A stretch of DNA of 57,074 bases from Companilactobacillus kedongensis (GCF_003946625.1 NZ_RHOR01000014.1:1-57074); one strand, 5' to 3'. Positions 37,219 through 46,879 are shown, counted from the stretch's first letter. Translations and numbers: made by a program. The notes: a model not told the origin generated them from the sequence alone.

Positions 37219-38193
37219 TTACTTTTTCTTGTTAAGCTCTTCTTGAGCCTTATTCAAGATTGAATCCATGTTGTCTTTTGAGTCAGCGGGAACTTTACGA
37301 ACATCAAATTCTACGCCCTCTTTTTCAAGTTTCTTGAATGTATCAATGTCATCTTGGTCAAAAGCCAAAACCTTGTTAGGTTGAACTTTACCAGTTGAGT
37401 GGGCCATTGAACCAACATTGATTTCCTTCAAAGGAACTCCCCCCTCGACAGCACGTAATGCATCTTGTGGGTCTTCAAATAGTAACAATGCACGTTGACC
37501 ACCGAAATGTTTGTCATCTTTGGCGATCTTGATCATTTGATCAACAGGAACAACGTGGGCTTTAACACCTGATGGAGCAGCTTGTTGGATCAACTTTGTA
37601 CGAAGTTCATCCTTAGCTACGGCATCAGAAACAACGATAATACGTGTTGGGTTTGTTGTTTTTGTCCAAGCAGTTGCAACTTGACCATGCAATAAACGTG
37701 AGTCAATACGTGCAAGAACATATTCAAATGATCCTGCTCTACCGGCACTACCAGTAGATTTAGCAGCTGCAGGTTTTGCAGCCTCTTTTGGTTGAAGTGC
37801 TTCAGGACGAACCTTAACACCTTCTTTTGCTGTTTCAATAATATGAGCAGCAATTTCGTGCGCGCTGTCCATAGACATGCGTGATGCATATGCTTCGATC
37901 AACATAGGTAAATTCAAGCCGGCAACAATTGCCCACTTGTCTTTATGTGCTTCAAACAAGTTATTAACTTGGTTGAAAGGTGTACCACCCCAAAGATCGA
38001 CTAAGAATAATACTTCGTCTTGGTCATCGAAAGATGCAATTGCAGCTTCCAGATTAGCTTTTAAGTCGTCTGGGCCTTGACTAGGCATAAGTGTAACGGC
38101 TTTGACGTTTTCTTGCTCTCCAAAGATCATTGATCCGGATTGCAATATACCGTCGGCAAACTTACCATGACTAGCAATGATAATCCCTACCAT
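37219..38193 (-). CDS. manX: PTS mannose transporter subunit IIAB
   Basis: This is a cytoplasmic phosphotransfer fusion. IIA (about residues 1-125) carries the phosphorylated His9 in [13 protein letters not shown], and [10 protein letters not shown] is conserved. An Ala/Lys/Pro-rich linker (about 135-150) joins it to IIB, whose active His lies in [15 protein letters not shown] near residue 175. HPr passes phosphate to IIA, then IIB, then the sugar. At 324 residues it is complete. AAGGAGG precedes the start. Confidence 0.96.
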   Translation of the reverse strand: MVGIIIASHGKFADGILQSGSMIFGEQENVKAVTLMPSQGPDDLKANLEAAIASFDDQDEVLFLVDLWGGTPFNQVNNLFEAHKDKWAIVAGLNLPMLIEAYASRMSMDSAHEIAAHIIETAKEGVKVRPEALQPKEAAKPAAAKSTGSAGRAGSFEYVLARIDSRLLHGQVATAWTKTTNPTRIIVVSDAVAKDELRTKLIQQAAPSGVKAHVVPVDQMIKIAKDDKHFGGQRALLLFEDPQDALRAVEGGVPLKEINVGSMAHSTGKVQPNKVLAFDQDDIDTFKKLEKEGVEFDVRKVPADSKDNMDSILNKAQEELNKKK

Positions 38194-38877
38194 CTTTAAT
38201 CCTCCTTATGAATTAGTGACTAAAGCGCTTACTTAAACTAAACAATGATAGTCCCTTGATAAAAATTAAAATGGAATAATTTCGTAATAAGGCACTTTAA
38301 TCGAGCTCACCCTTCTTTGTGAACCCTTACATAATATCATTTTTTCTGAAAAAAAACACCTTTTTATATAAAAAAATATAAAACGTAATGAATCTTTAAG
38401 GTTTTTTAAATTTTCTTTTTTTGATAAAGCGATAATAATTATCATCTAAAAAGGCTCTAAATCAAGCTATCACTTACGCACCAGTGGTTTAGACCAATGA
38501 TGTACCAAGGGATTGACGGTTTTTTATATAAATTGCACAGATAATGAAAGCGAATTCATTTGCTACTTTTTTCATAGTATTTCTAATTTCTACCTATTGG
38601 ATTAAAGTCTTTTCAGGCTATTAATTTATTCAGCCCTTGCCAACTTCATTATTTCAATATGGTCAATTAAATAAAGCCAGTCCTACAGTGTTTATCTTGT
38701 AATTACATTTTAAGCTTTTCACCCCCACTTGCTGAAACTCAAGCGTCACAGTAAAATCAACTAAAGTTAAGAAATAGTCTTCACTAGCCTGATTCAATGA
38801 CGTTTGGTTTTGTAATATCTTTATATCATAAAATAATCAGACAAGTTTGCCACGTTTTTTGATTATTTAATTACAGT
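38194..38877 (-). promoter_or_regulatory. Long upstream region of the mannose operon
   Basis: This gap has no convincing gene. An extended -10 (TGATATTATG, TATTAT at 38336-38331) could start a leader of about 130 bases. The cre-like 12-mer AAAGCGCTTACT (38222-38233) lies in that leader and could act as a CcpA roadblock. A perfect cre-consensus match TGAAAGCGAATTCA is at 38545-38558. A 28-codon minus-strand frame starting near 38577 (MKKVANEFAF) lacks a ribosome binding site and may be debris. Confidence 0.5.
38545..38558. promoter_or_regulatory. cre site (CcpA operator)
   Basis: TGAAAGCGAATTCA matches every fixed position of the cre consensus TGNAANCGNWNNCA. It is about 350 bases upstream of manX, in an otherwise gene-free stretch. 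Confidence 0.55.
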
Positions 38878-38915
38878 AAAAAGGCCCCAATCGATATTTT
38901 CGATTAAGGTCTTTT
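38878..38915 (-). terminator. Terminator of the EIICBA gene
   Basis: The stem AAGACCTTAATCG/CGATTGGGGCCTT is followed by T residues on the minus strand, just past the stop codon at 38921. Confidence 0.85.
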
Positions 38916-38920
38916 GCTAT

Positions 38921-40906
38921 TTACTTAGTAGTGATTTTTACGACATCGTCGTCTTTGGTAACTTGTCGATCTAAATTTTTAAATTTCATCATGGAGACAA
39001 CTGACATATTAGTAACAATAACCATCATGTCAGTTTTCTTTCCTGCTGCAATTATGGCATCAAGATCAACTGATGCTAGTAGATCACCATGACGAACCGC
39101 TTGTCCATCAGTTACTTTAACATCAAATGGTTCACCCTTTAATTGCACAGTATCGATTCCCATGTGCAAAAGGACTTCCAAACCATCTTCAGTTTTGATT
39201 CCCATTGCATGTTTAGTTGGGAAAATGGTTGTGATCGTTCCATCGACTGGTGAAACTATTTGTCCATCAGTTGGAACAACTGCATATCCATCCCCTAACA
39301 TTTTTTGTGAGAATGTATCATCTGGAACTTGTTCAATATCTTCAAGTTTTCCATTAGCTACACTATAGAAGGTTTCTGTTCCTGATTTAACATCAGAAAC
39401 TGGTTCTTCTTTAGCTGGTTCAGACTTTTCTTCTGATTCTGTAGTTGATTTAGCCTTAGTCAAAGGTGTTTTTGCATCATATAATTTTGTTAATGCATCA
39501 GCTACGAATTGTACTTCTGTTCCTATAATAATTTGAATGTTGTTCTTATCTAAAATATTAACTCCGGCAGCACCTGAAGTTTTAATAAGTGATTGATCTG
39601 CTTTATCAGTATCAAATAATTGTAAACGTAAACGCGTTGTACAATTATCGATTACTTTAATGTTCTCATATCCACCAATTCCAGCATAAACTTTCTTAGC
39701 TACAAGTGAATACTTATCGTCATTATCTGAAACTTCAACTTCATCAACAGCATCAGTATTTAAAGGTTCACGTCCCGGTGTCATTAAATTGAATTTCTTA
39801 ATAGCAAAATTAAATCCGAAGTAGTAAATAACTGCCATAAATATTCCTTGCACTAGTAACATCAAAGGCATGTTGGCAATCGGCATATGAATACTCAATA
39901 AGTAATCGACCAAACCTGCACTAAATGTAAATCCGGCTGTCCAATGCATAAAAGCAGCAACGCCAAGTGAAAGTCCTACAAAGACTGCATGTAGAACATA
40001 TAGTGGCCATGCCACAAACATAAATGAAAACTCTAATGGCTCAGTAACACCCGTAAAGAATGAAGCAAAGGCTCCGGCCATCATCAATCCGGCTGTCTCC
40101 TTTTTACGTTCTGGTAAAGCATTACGATAAATTGCATATGCACCAGCTGGTAATCCAAACATCATAACTGGGAAAAATCCAGCTTGATACATTCCGGTAA
40201 CACCTTTAACACCCTTGTTAGCCCAGAAATTACCAATATCATTGATACCAGCGACATTGAACCAGAAGACTTGATTAAGTGCTTGATGTAATCCAGTTGG
40301 GATCAGCAATCTATTGAAGAAACCATATAATCCAGCACCAACGGCACCTAAATTAATAAAGAACTTACCAAAGTTTACGAGTGCATCATAGATAGTTGGC
40401 CAGGCAAACAATAATACTGCACTTACTAATAACATAACTAATGAAGCTATAATCGGTACTAATCTTTTTCCACTAAAGAATGAAAGTGCCATTGGCAACT
40501 TAGTTTCATGGAAACGATTATACAAAGCACCAGCAGATAGACCAGCAATGATACCTACTAGTACATTACCAGAGACAAAGTTAAATGCTGGATCAACTGA
40601 TTTAACACTTATACCCATCAACAATGAAACATTAGCTGGAGTTAAAATTCCAACTGGAATAATGTAGGCAACCAAACCTGCTAAAGCAGCTGCTCCATCT
40701 TTATCCTTGGACATCCCAAAAGCCAATCCAACCGCAAATAATAGTGCGATTTGATTAAGTATCGCAACACCTCCAGCCTGCATAAACTGAGCAAGACCCC
40801 AGCTTTGTGGCATTAAGTGTCCGATACCCTGTAAAAGAGCTGCGGCAGGAAGTACCGCAACGGGTAGTTGCAATGAACGCCCCATTTTTTGAAGATATGT
40901 TTTCAT
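38921..40906 (-). CDS. ptsG: PTS glucose/N-acetylglucosamine-class transporter EIICBA
   Basis: This is a fused permease and phosphotransfer protein. EIIC spans about residues 1-385 with about ten membrane segments and FTGVTEPLEFSFMF. EIIB lies at about 410-485 with the phosphorylated Cys in IDNCTTRLRL. EIIA lies at about 520-655 with the His in LEVLLHMGIDTVQLKG. Family: glucose/glucosamine/N-acetylglucosamine PTS. The exact sugar cannot be read; a GlcNAc (NagE-like) assignment is equally possible. Complete at 661 residues. It is a single-gene unit with its own terminator. Confidence 0.88.
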   Translation of the reverse strand: MKTYLQKMGRSLQLPVAVLPAAALLQGIGHLMPQSWGLAQFMQAGGVAILNQIALLFAVGLAFGMSKDKDGAAALAGLVAYIIPVGILTPANVSLLMGISVKSVDPAFNFVSGNVLVGIIAGLSAGALYNRFHETKLPMALSFFSGKRLVPIIASLVMLLVSAVLLFAWPTIYDALVNFGKFFINLGAVGAGLYGFFNRLLIPTGLHQALNQVFWFNVAGINDIGNFWANKGVKGVTGMYQAGFFPVMMFGLPAGAYAIYRNALPERKKETAGLMMAGAFASFFTGVTEPLEFSFMFVAWPLYVLHAVFVGLSLGVAAFMHWTAGFTFSAGLVDYLLSIHMPIANMPLMLLVQGIFMAVIYYFGFNFAIKKFNLMTPGREPLNTDAVDEVEVSDNDDKYSLVAKKVYAGIGGYENIKVIDNCTTRLRLQLFDTDKADQSLIKTSGAAGVNILDKNNIQIIIGTEVQFVADALTKLYDAKTPLTKAKSTTESEEKSEPAKEEPVSDVKSGTETFYSVANGKLEDIEQVPDDTFSQKMLGDGYAVVPTDGQIVSPVDGTITTIFPTKHAMGIKTEDGLEVLLHMGIDTVQLKGEPFDVKVTDGQAVRHGDLLASVDLDAIIAAGKKTDMMVIVTNMSVVSMMKFKNLDRQVTKDDDVVKITTK

Positions 40907-41121
40907 TTTCCTATTTTCCCCTTACAAAAAACATTTTATATCAATGAAACCAATAATAATGGTCTACCTGTTACTTTGCAAGTACAAATTCTTTATATCA
41001 GTTAATGTAAGTGGAGTATAGGCTTTCATAATCTAGATAAATAATCTGATTACAATAATTGGTATATTCCAAAAATCATATTAAACATAAATCAATATCT
41101 CCATATTTGTCATGTATAATA

Positions 41122-41176
41122 ATTAGAATCTAATCAATATATTAAAATTGACATAATAGATAAAACCTGTTATTTT
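41122..41176 (+). promoter_or_regulatory. Promoter of the P-type ATPase leader
   Basis: TTGACA (41148-41153) and TATTTT (41171-41176) are separated by 17 bases. A perfect 13-bp palindrome ATTAGAATCTAAT (41122-41134) stands 13 bases upstream of the -35 and could bind a regulator. Confidence 0.55.
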
Positions 41177-41182
41177 ATTATT

Positions 41183-41321
41183 AACATATTTTAAGGAGTG
41201 AATTGAAACTGAAGGCTAATACCGACACTGTCATCATTAAAAGTTAATCACGTTTGTTTGCGGCGCACTGCTATATATTAAAGCAGCCGTCTTTTTTTTA
41301 CACAAAAAACAGGAGATGAAA
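41183..41321 (+). promoter_or_regulatory. Leader with mini-ORF and terminator before the P-type ATPase
   Basis: The leader holds AAGGAG followed by a 14-codon frame starting TTG (41203-41247, reading KLKANTDTVIIKS after the start). Then comes a hairpin (CGG..CTGCT/AGCAG-CCG, 41261-41289) and a run of eight T. This is a terminator upstream of, not after, a gene, so expression of the ATPase probably depends on antitermination or riboswitch control. The sequence does not fit the yybP-ykoY manganese motif as I know it. Confidence 0.6.
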
Positions 41322-43961
41322 ATGGATAAAAAATATTATCAAAAAAATTTGGAAGAATTACAAAAACAAACAAAACTTAAAGATTTCAAAGATGGCTTAA
41401 CATCAAAAGACGCTAAAGCACGTCTTGAAAAATTTGGTCCCAATAAATTGGAATCAAAAAAAACACCTAAATGGAAAATCTTTTTCCGTCAATTTAAAAG
41501 TATGGTGATCTATGTCCTATTGGCTGCAACACTGATCACACTCTTGATGGGACATTATTCCGACTCAATAATCATCGGTATGGTGGTTATTATCAATGCC
41601 TTGATCGGTTACTACCAAGAAAATAACGCTTCAAATGCTTTAGAGAAGATCAAGGAAATGCTGTCCACTGATGCCACTGTCTATCGTGCTGGTGCCAGAA
41701 AAGACATCCCTGCTGAAGAAATCGTAGTTGGAGATGTAGTCTTCTTGGAAGCTGGTGACAATGTTCCGGCTGATCTTAGGATTGTCGACTCAGATAACTT
41801 ACGCATTCAAGAATCGGCTTTAACTGGTGAGGCAAACTCGGTCGAAAAAACTACTGATGCCTTAACTGGTGACAAAGTGGCTTTAGCCGAACAGACTAAT
41901 ATGGCCTTTGCATCGACAGCCGTTACTAATGGTAGTGGCTCTGGTTTAGTTATTGCGACTGCTGAAGAAACAGAGATCGGTAAGATATCACAAGAAGTAA
42001 GCTCCGTTAAAAAACGTAAAACTCCATTGATTCAAGTTATTGACCGACTGGGTACCAACGTATCCTACTTTATTGTCTTTGCTTCAATCGTAATTTTCTT
42101 GATAGGTTTGTTCTTTGAAACCTATTCATTATCAGTTCTTACTTTGGCCGTTGTTTCAATGATGGTTGGTGCCATCCCCGAAGGTTTGCCTGCTACGACC
42201 TCAGTTATTTTGGCAAAAGGTGTTAGCGATATGGCCAAGAATCACAACACTATTGTCAAAACTTTACCCGCAGTTGAAACATTGGGTTCTGTTGACGTTG
42301 TGGCTACAGATAAAACTGGTACTTTAACAAAAAATGAAATGACCGTTACAGATATTTTGATTGATGATAAAACTTATTCTGTATCGGGAACCGGTTATGA
42401 ACCAACCGGCCAAATTAACTTAAATAACCAAAAGGCAGAAATTGATCCTAAACTAAAGCTGTTTTTAGAGGCTGGATTCCAGGCTAATGATACTGACTTA
42501 CTATATGAAGATAATAAGTGGATCATTAATGGCGAGCCAACTGATGGGGCCTTCTTAACCCTCTATCAAAAAGCTCTCGGAACAGTTAACGATTATACAG
42601 AATTGGATATTTTACCATTCGATTCTGACTACCGATACATGGCAAAATTAGTTAAGGATAGCTCTGGTAAAAAATTCTTATTTGCCAAAGGTTCTCCAGA
42701 TAAATTGTTAAAAATGACTAATGATAAAAACTTCGACTACGATTATTGGTTAGATAAAGTCTCTACTTACTCAGCTCAAGGTAAACGTGTCATAGCAGTT
42801 AGCTATGAAGAAGTACCTGAAAATATCAATGAGATAACTCACGAGCAGATCACAAATGGTATGAATTTCTTAGGACTTGCTGCCATTATCGATCCACCTC
42901 GAGAAGAAGTCATCGATGCGCTAAAGGTAATGAACGACGCTGGTGTTCAAGTTAAAATGATCACTGGTGACAGCGCTATTACTGCCAAAGCAATCGGTGA
43001 ACAATTAGGTTTATCTGACGAAATAAATGCTATTACTGGTCTTGAATGGGATCAACTGACCGATGAAGAAAAAATTCAGGCAGCTGATAGTAATCAAGTC
43101 TTCGCCAGAACTACTCCTAGTAACAAGCTTGAAATTATTGATGCTCTACAAAAGAACAATAAAGTCACTGCTATGACTGGTGATGGTGTCAATGATGCAC
43201 CTGCTCTTAAAAAATCAGATATTGGTGTAGCTATGGGTATCAAAGGTACTGATGTAGCTAAAGATTCAGCCGATATGGTTTTAACAGATGATAACTTTGC
43301 TACTATGTCCACAGCCATTAAAGAAGGTCGAAGAATCTTTGATAACATTAAGAAAAGTATTCTTTACCTCTTACCTATCTCCTTCTCTGAAGGTTTGATC
43401 GTAGCGTACGCTGTTCTTACTAAGAGTGAAATACCTCTTCATCCAACACAATTGCTTTGGATCAATATGGTCTCAGCGATTACGATTCAATTTGCTTTAA
43501 TTTTTGAACCAGCAGAAGAAGGTATCATGAAGCGAGCTCCTCGAAAGACCGGTGCCAAATTCATGAACAAACACGATATTTTCCAAATGGCTTACGTGGC
43601 TATCTTGATTTCTGGTGTCAGTCTGATCGTTGACGCATATCTTAACGCTCAAGGCGTTGGTGAAGTCATCTCAAGTACAACCATGGTCAACGTCTTAGTT
43701 ATTGGTAAAATATTCTACCTATTCAATATTAGAACTAAAAAGCTTGCTTTCTCTAGAGACTTTTTCTCTAATTCCAAGGCATTCCTATTTATTGGATTGA
43801 TGATAATCCTACAGTTAATTTTAACTTATGTACCATTCATGCAAGGTGTCTTCTACACTGGCAATATTGGACTAAAAGAATGGGGATTTGCCGTAATCGG
43901 TGGATTCATCGTTCTGATAGTTGCCGAAATCGATAAAATGATCCGCATGAAGTTAAACTAA
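41322..43961 (+). CDS. P2-type cation-transporting ATPase
   Basis: This membrane pump has an N-terminal actuator (TGEANSVEK near residue 165), the phosphorylated Asp in DKTGTLT near 333, the nucleotide-binding domain and the hinge MTGDGVNDAPA near 610. Membrane helix 4 has GAIPEGLPATT, as in Ca/Na/K pumps. Helix 6 reads WINMVSAITIQFAL and lacks the Asn/Asp pair of classical calcium pumps, so the ion is uncertain; manganese, sodium or calcium are options. ATG 41322 is preferred to 41316 because AGGAG is six bases away. About 880 residues, complete. Confidence 0.88.
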   Translation: MDKKYYQKNLEELQKQTKLKDFKDGLTSKDAKARLEKFGPNKLESKKTPKWKIFFRQFKSMVIYVLLAATLITLLMGHYSDSIIIGMVVIINALIGYYQENNASNALEKIKEMLSTDATVYRAGARKDIPAEEIVVGDVVFLEAGDNVPADLRIVDSDNLRIQESALTGEANSVEKTTDALTGDKVALAEQTNMAFASTAVTNGSGSGLVIATAEETEIGKISQEVSSVKKRKTPLIQVIDRLGTNVSYFIVFASIVIFLIGLFFETYSLSVLTLAVVSMMVGAIPEGLPATTSVILAKGVSDMAKNHNTIVKTLPAVETLGSVDVVATDKTGTLTKNEMTVTDILIDDKTYSVSGTGYEPTGQINLNNQKAEIDPKLKLFLEAGFQANDTDLLYEDNKWIINGEPTDGAFLTLYQKALGTVNDYTELDILPFDSDYRYMAKLVKDSSGKKFLFAKGSPDKLLKMTNDKNFDYDYWLDKVSTYSAQGKRVIAVSYEEVPENINEITHEQITNGMNFLGLAAIIDPPREEVIDALKVMNDAGVQVKMITGDSAITAKAIGEQLGLSDEINAITGLEWDQLTDEEKIQAADSNQVFARTTPSNKLEIIDALQKNNKVTAMTGDGVNDAPALKKSDIGVAMGIKGTDVAKDSADMVLTDDNFATMSTAIKEGRRIFDNIKKSILYLLPISFSEGLIVAYAVLTKSEIPLHPTQLLWINMVSAITIQFALIFEPAEEGIMKRAPRKTGAKFMNKHDIFQMAYVAILISGVSLIVDAYLNAQGVGEVISSTTMVNVLVIGKIFYLFNIRTKKLAFSRDFFSNSKAFLFIGLMIILQLILTYVPFMQGVFYTGNIGLKEWGFAVIGGFIVLIVAEIDKMIRMKLN

Positions 43962-43973
43962 TTTTGAGTATTT

Positions 43974-44006
43974 AAAAAGCCAAGTCGCTAGACTTGGCTT
44001 TTTTTA
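43974..44006. terminator. Bidirectional terminator between the ATPase and the response regulator
   Basis: The stem AAAAAGCCAAGTC/GACTTGGCTTTTT is flanked by A- and T-runs for convergent genes. Confidence 0.92.
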
Positions 44007-44735
44007 ATTTCCCGAAACTAATGGATAATCATTATCTAAAATATATCCGAATCCTCGAACTGTTTTGATCCATGTTGGTGACTGCGGATTTTCTTCTAGT
44101 TTATCTCGCAAGTGACTAATATGAATATCAATTGTTCGTGTCGATCCGGCAGCATCATAACCCCAGACGCCCTCAAGTAACTGATCACGACTGAGTACTT
44201 GGCCTCGATGCTGCATTAAATACCAAAACAAACTAAATTCCTTGGGAGTTAACCCAATATCATTTCCCTCATGTATAACACGATAATGTTTGAAATCAAC
44301 TGACAAGTCATCGCATTTGATCAACTTATCATTCTTTAACTCTGGTTGCTCTGGCTTATCATTACGAAGTTTATCGTATAACCAGAAGAGTTGACGTATT
44401 TTGGCTATAAATTCCGTAAAATCAAATTTCTCTAGGAAATATGCATCGATCTTCAAATCATACAAGATCTCTTTTTCTTTCTTGTCATGCTTCTTTGCTA
44501 TTACAACTATTGGTCCTGTTATCTTGTTACGTAAAGTTTTAACAGTTTCAATTGTTGACGATATATCTATTGTAGATAAATCTATGATCAATCCAGCAAC
44601 ATCATTTTCATTTACAATTTCAATTGCTTTCTCGTGGTCCATTACATTGTGTACAAACCAATTTTGACCATTACAATAGCGGTTAATTTCTAAGAACAAA
44701 GGCAATCTGTTGCTTAACAATATCAACGGTCGCAT
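44004..44735 (-). CDS. OmpR-family response regulator with degenerate receiver, orphan
   Basis: The C-terminal winged-helix domain (about residues 140-235) is well conserved: GLTPKEFSLFWYLMQHRGQVLSRDQLLEGVWGYD and TRTIDIHISHLRDKL, then TVRGFGYIL. The N-terminal receiver-like domain lacks the acidic pair after strand 1 (LLSNRLP instead of an Asp-Asp motif), while one Asp is seen in LIIDLS. It may be unphosphorylated and controlled otherwise. I chose ATG 44735 with AAGGAAG upstream. No histidine kinase is adjacent. It is divergent from pstS. Confidence 0.85.
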   Translation of the reverse strand: MRPLILLSNRLPLFLEINRYCNGQNWFVHNVMDHEKAIEIVNENDVAGLIIDLSTIDISSTIETVKTLRNKITGPIVVIAKKHDKKEKEILYDLKIDAYFLEKFDFTEFIAKIRQLFWLYDKLRNDKPEQPELKNDKLIKCDDLSVDFKHYRVIHEGNDIGLTPKEFSLFWYLMQHRGQVLSRDQLLEGVWGYDAAGSTRTIDIHISHLRDKLEENPQSPTWIKTVRGFGYILDNDYPLVSGN

Positions 44736-44891
44736 CCAATACTTCCTTCCAGCATTCATAATTAGCTATGGCCAGCCAAGTAAATTGATTATAACAGCAT
44801 AATTTCATTTAGGTCACCTGATAAGCGTAAATTATCCATTGTATTTTTATATATGCTAATACAACAAGATAAATACAAAATTTACTCTTTC

Positions 44892-44921
44892 TTTACAATA
44901 AATAGACAAAAATAATATAAG
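44892..44921 (+). promoter_or_regulatory. Candidate pst promoter and PhoP-like direct repeat
   Basis: TTTACA (44892-44897) and TATAAG (44916-44921) are 18 bases apart. TTTACA and TAGACA (44903-44908) recur with an 11-base period, reminiscent of the PhoP box. The match is weak and was found by eye. Confidence 0.35.
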
Positions 44922-44986
44922 TTTAAGTTACTTTATAAGAGCTTGATAACAGAGCAATAATATATTTTTTGTTAAGGGGTTTCTTT

Positions 44987-45877
44987 ATGAAAAAGAAAAC
45001 AATTATTTCATCATTACTTGCGCTAGGCGCTTTAATGGCGATCACGACTGGATGTAGCAATAGTTCAAGTGCTACTAAATCATCTTCATCTGAAGTATCA
45101 GGTAAGATCACAGCCGTTGGATCGACTGCACTTCAACCATTAGTTGAAAAAGCTGCCGGTGATTTCCAAAAGGATAACAGCAAGATCAATATTACTGTTC
45201 AAGGTGGAGGTTCTGGTACAGGACTTAGCCAAGTTCAAGATGGATCAGTTAAGGTCGGTAACTCAGATATCTTTGCCGAACAAAAAGATGGTATCGACGC
45301 TAAGAAACTTGTTGACCATAAAGTTGCCGTTGTTGGTATGGCACCAGTAGTTAATAAAGATGCCGGTGTTAAAAACGTTACTATGGATCAATTGAAACAA
45401 ATCTTTACTGGCAAGATCACTAACTGGAAAGATCTTGGTGGAAAAGACGAAAAGATCACCGTTGTTAACCGTGCTGAAGGTAGTGGTACAAGAGCTACAT
45501 TCGAATCAGCTGTATTAGGTGGGGAAAAAGCCGTTAAGTCACAAGAACAAGACTCAAACGGTACTGTTCAAAAAATCGTTTCTACAACACCAGGTGCTAT
45601 TAGTTACCTAGCCTTCTCATATATCAACGACAAGGTTGAAGCACTATCGATCGACGACGTTAAACCAACAGACGATAACGTTGCTGATAACAAATGGAAA
45701 ATCTGGTCATACGAACATATGTATACAAAGGGTGATCCTAAAGATGCAACAAAGAAATTTATCAACTATATGAAGTCTGATGATGTTCAAAAGAAACTTG
45801 TTAAAGACATGGGCTACATCAGTACAAATGATATGAAAGTACAAAAAGACGCAAAAGGAACTGTTACAGACAAATAA
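44987..45877 (+). CDS. pstS: Phosphate ABC transporter substrate-binding lipoprotein
   Basis: PstS binds phosphate outside the cell. Residues 1-22 form a lipoprotein signal peptide ending in ITTGC, with the modified Cys at about residue 23. Phosphate-binding loops are visible as AVGSTALQPL near residue 45 and AEGSGTRATF near 165, with GGGSGTGLSQ between. ATG 44987 follows AAGGGG. Complete at 296 residues. An intercistronic terminator after it would make PstS more abundant than the permease. Confidence 0.95.
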   Translation: MKKKTIISSLLALGALMAITTGCSNSSSATKSSSSEVSGKITAVGSTALQPLVEKAAGDFQKDNSKINITVQGGGSGTGLSQVQDGSVKVGNSDIFAEQKDGIDAKKLVDHKVAVVGMAPVVNKDAGVKNVTMDQLKQIFTGKITNWKDLGGKDEKITVVNRAEGSGTRATFESAVLGGEKAVKSQEQDSNGTVQKIVSTTPGAISYLAFSYINDKVEALSIDDVKPTDDNVADNKWKIWSYEHMYTKGDPKDATKKFINYMKSDDVQKKLVKDMGYISTNDMKVQKDAKGTVTDK

Positions 45878-45884
45878 TTAATTT

Positions 45885-45930
45885 AAAAAGAGCTTTGACT
45901 CCACAGTTAATTAGTCGAAGTTCTTTTTTT
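45885..45930 (+). terminator. Intercistronic terminator after pstS
   Basis: The stem AAGAGCTTTGACT ... AGTCGAAGTTCTT is followed by a T-run, 20 bases before pstC. Confidence 0.75.
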
Positions 45931-45949
45931 CTGTCCTCAGGAGGATTTC

Positions 45950-46879
45950 ATGGACGATATTCAAACTAGATTACAAAAAAGTTCTCGAGCAACACGTCAG
46001 GACTACTTTGGGAAAGTTATTTGCTATTCATGCATTGGCTTGATCATTCTATTGGTTGCCTGCATTCTCTACTTTATTGCTTCTAAAGGTCTCGCGACTT
46101 TTACCAAAAACGGAGTAAACTTTTGGAATTTCTTAACCCAATCAGACTGGAAACCTGGTGATGTAGACAAATATGGTAATCCTCAAGTTGGGGCTTTGCC
46201 GATGATCGTTACTTCATTCAGCGTTACCATTTTAGCAGCTTTACTAGCTACGCCTTTTGCCATAGGAACGGCTATCTTCATGACTGAGATTGCCAACAAG
46301 CGAGGTGCAAAATTTTTGCAACCTGTTATTGAATTACTAGTCGGTATCCCTTCAGTTGTTTATGGTTTTATCGGACTATCATTGATCGTACCATTCATAA
46401 GAGGAATCTTTGGTGGAACAGGATTTGGGATTCTTTCAGGGACATTAGTTTTATTCGTTATGGTATTACCTACTATAACTTCATTGTCAGTTGACAGTCT
46501 TAAATCTGTCCCCATGCACTATCGCCAGGCATCCCTAGCATTAGGTGCCACTCGCTGGCAAACAATTTACAAAGTAATCCTAAAAGCTGCCGCTCCGGGA
46601 CTACTTACTGCTGTTATCTTTGGTATGGCTCGCGCCTTTGGTGAAGCTTTAGCCGTTCAAATGGTTATCGGTAATGCAATCTTAATGCCAAAGAATTTAA
46701 TTTCACCGGCTTCAACTTTAACTAGTAAATTAACAACAGAAATTGGAAACACAGTTATGGGAACCTTACCAAATAATGCGCTTTGGTCTCTTGCACTAGT
46801 TCTATTATTCATGTCACTATTATTCAACTTGATCGTTAGATTTATTGGAAGACGAGGTAACATCAAAAATGAACGCTAA
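45950..46879 (+). CDS. pstC: Phosphate ABC transporter permease PstC
   Basis: This is one of the two membrane permease subunits for phosphate import. It has six or so membrane segments, the first at about residues 24-46, and the permease EAA-type loop RQASLALGATRWQTIYKVIL near residue 200. AGGAGG directly precedes the start region. Its 3' end overlaps the pstA start by 11 bases, suggesting coupled translation. 309 residues, complete. Confidence 0.94.
   Translation: MDDIQTRLQKSSRATRQDYFGKVICYSCIGLIILLVACILYFIASKGLATFTKNGVNFWNFLTQSDWKPGDVDKYGNPQVGALPMIVTSFSVTILAALLATPFAIGTAIFMTEIANKRGAKFLQPVIELLVGIPSVVYGFIGLSLIVPFIRGIFGGTGFGILSGTLVLFVMVLPTITSLSVDSLKSVPMHYRQASLALGATRWQTIYKVILKAAAPGLLTAVIFGMARAFGEALAVQMVIGNAILMPKNLISPASTLTSKLTTEIGNTVMGTLPNNALWSLALVLLFMSLLFNLIVRFIGRRGNIKNER

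Noticed and set aside
38194-38877. Sigma-54 promoter for the mannose operon
   Set aside because: No TGGCAC-N5-TTGC match was found by eye; a segment TGGCAAACTTGTC near 38848 does not have the required GG/GC spacing.
41183-41321. yybP-ykoY manganese riboswitch before the P-type ATPase
   Set aside because: The conserved GGGGAGUAG and CGAGACC loops that I expect are not present, so the leader was left unclassified.
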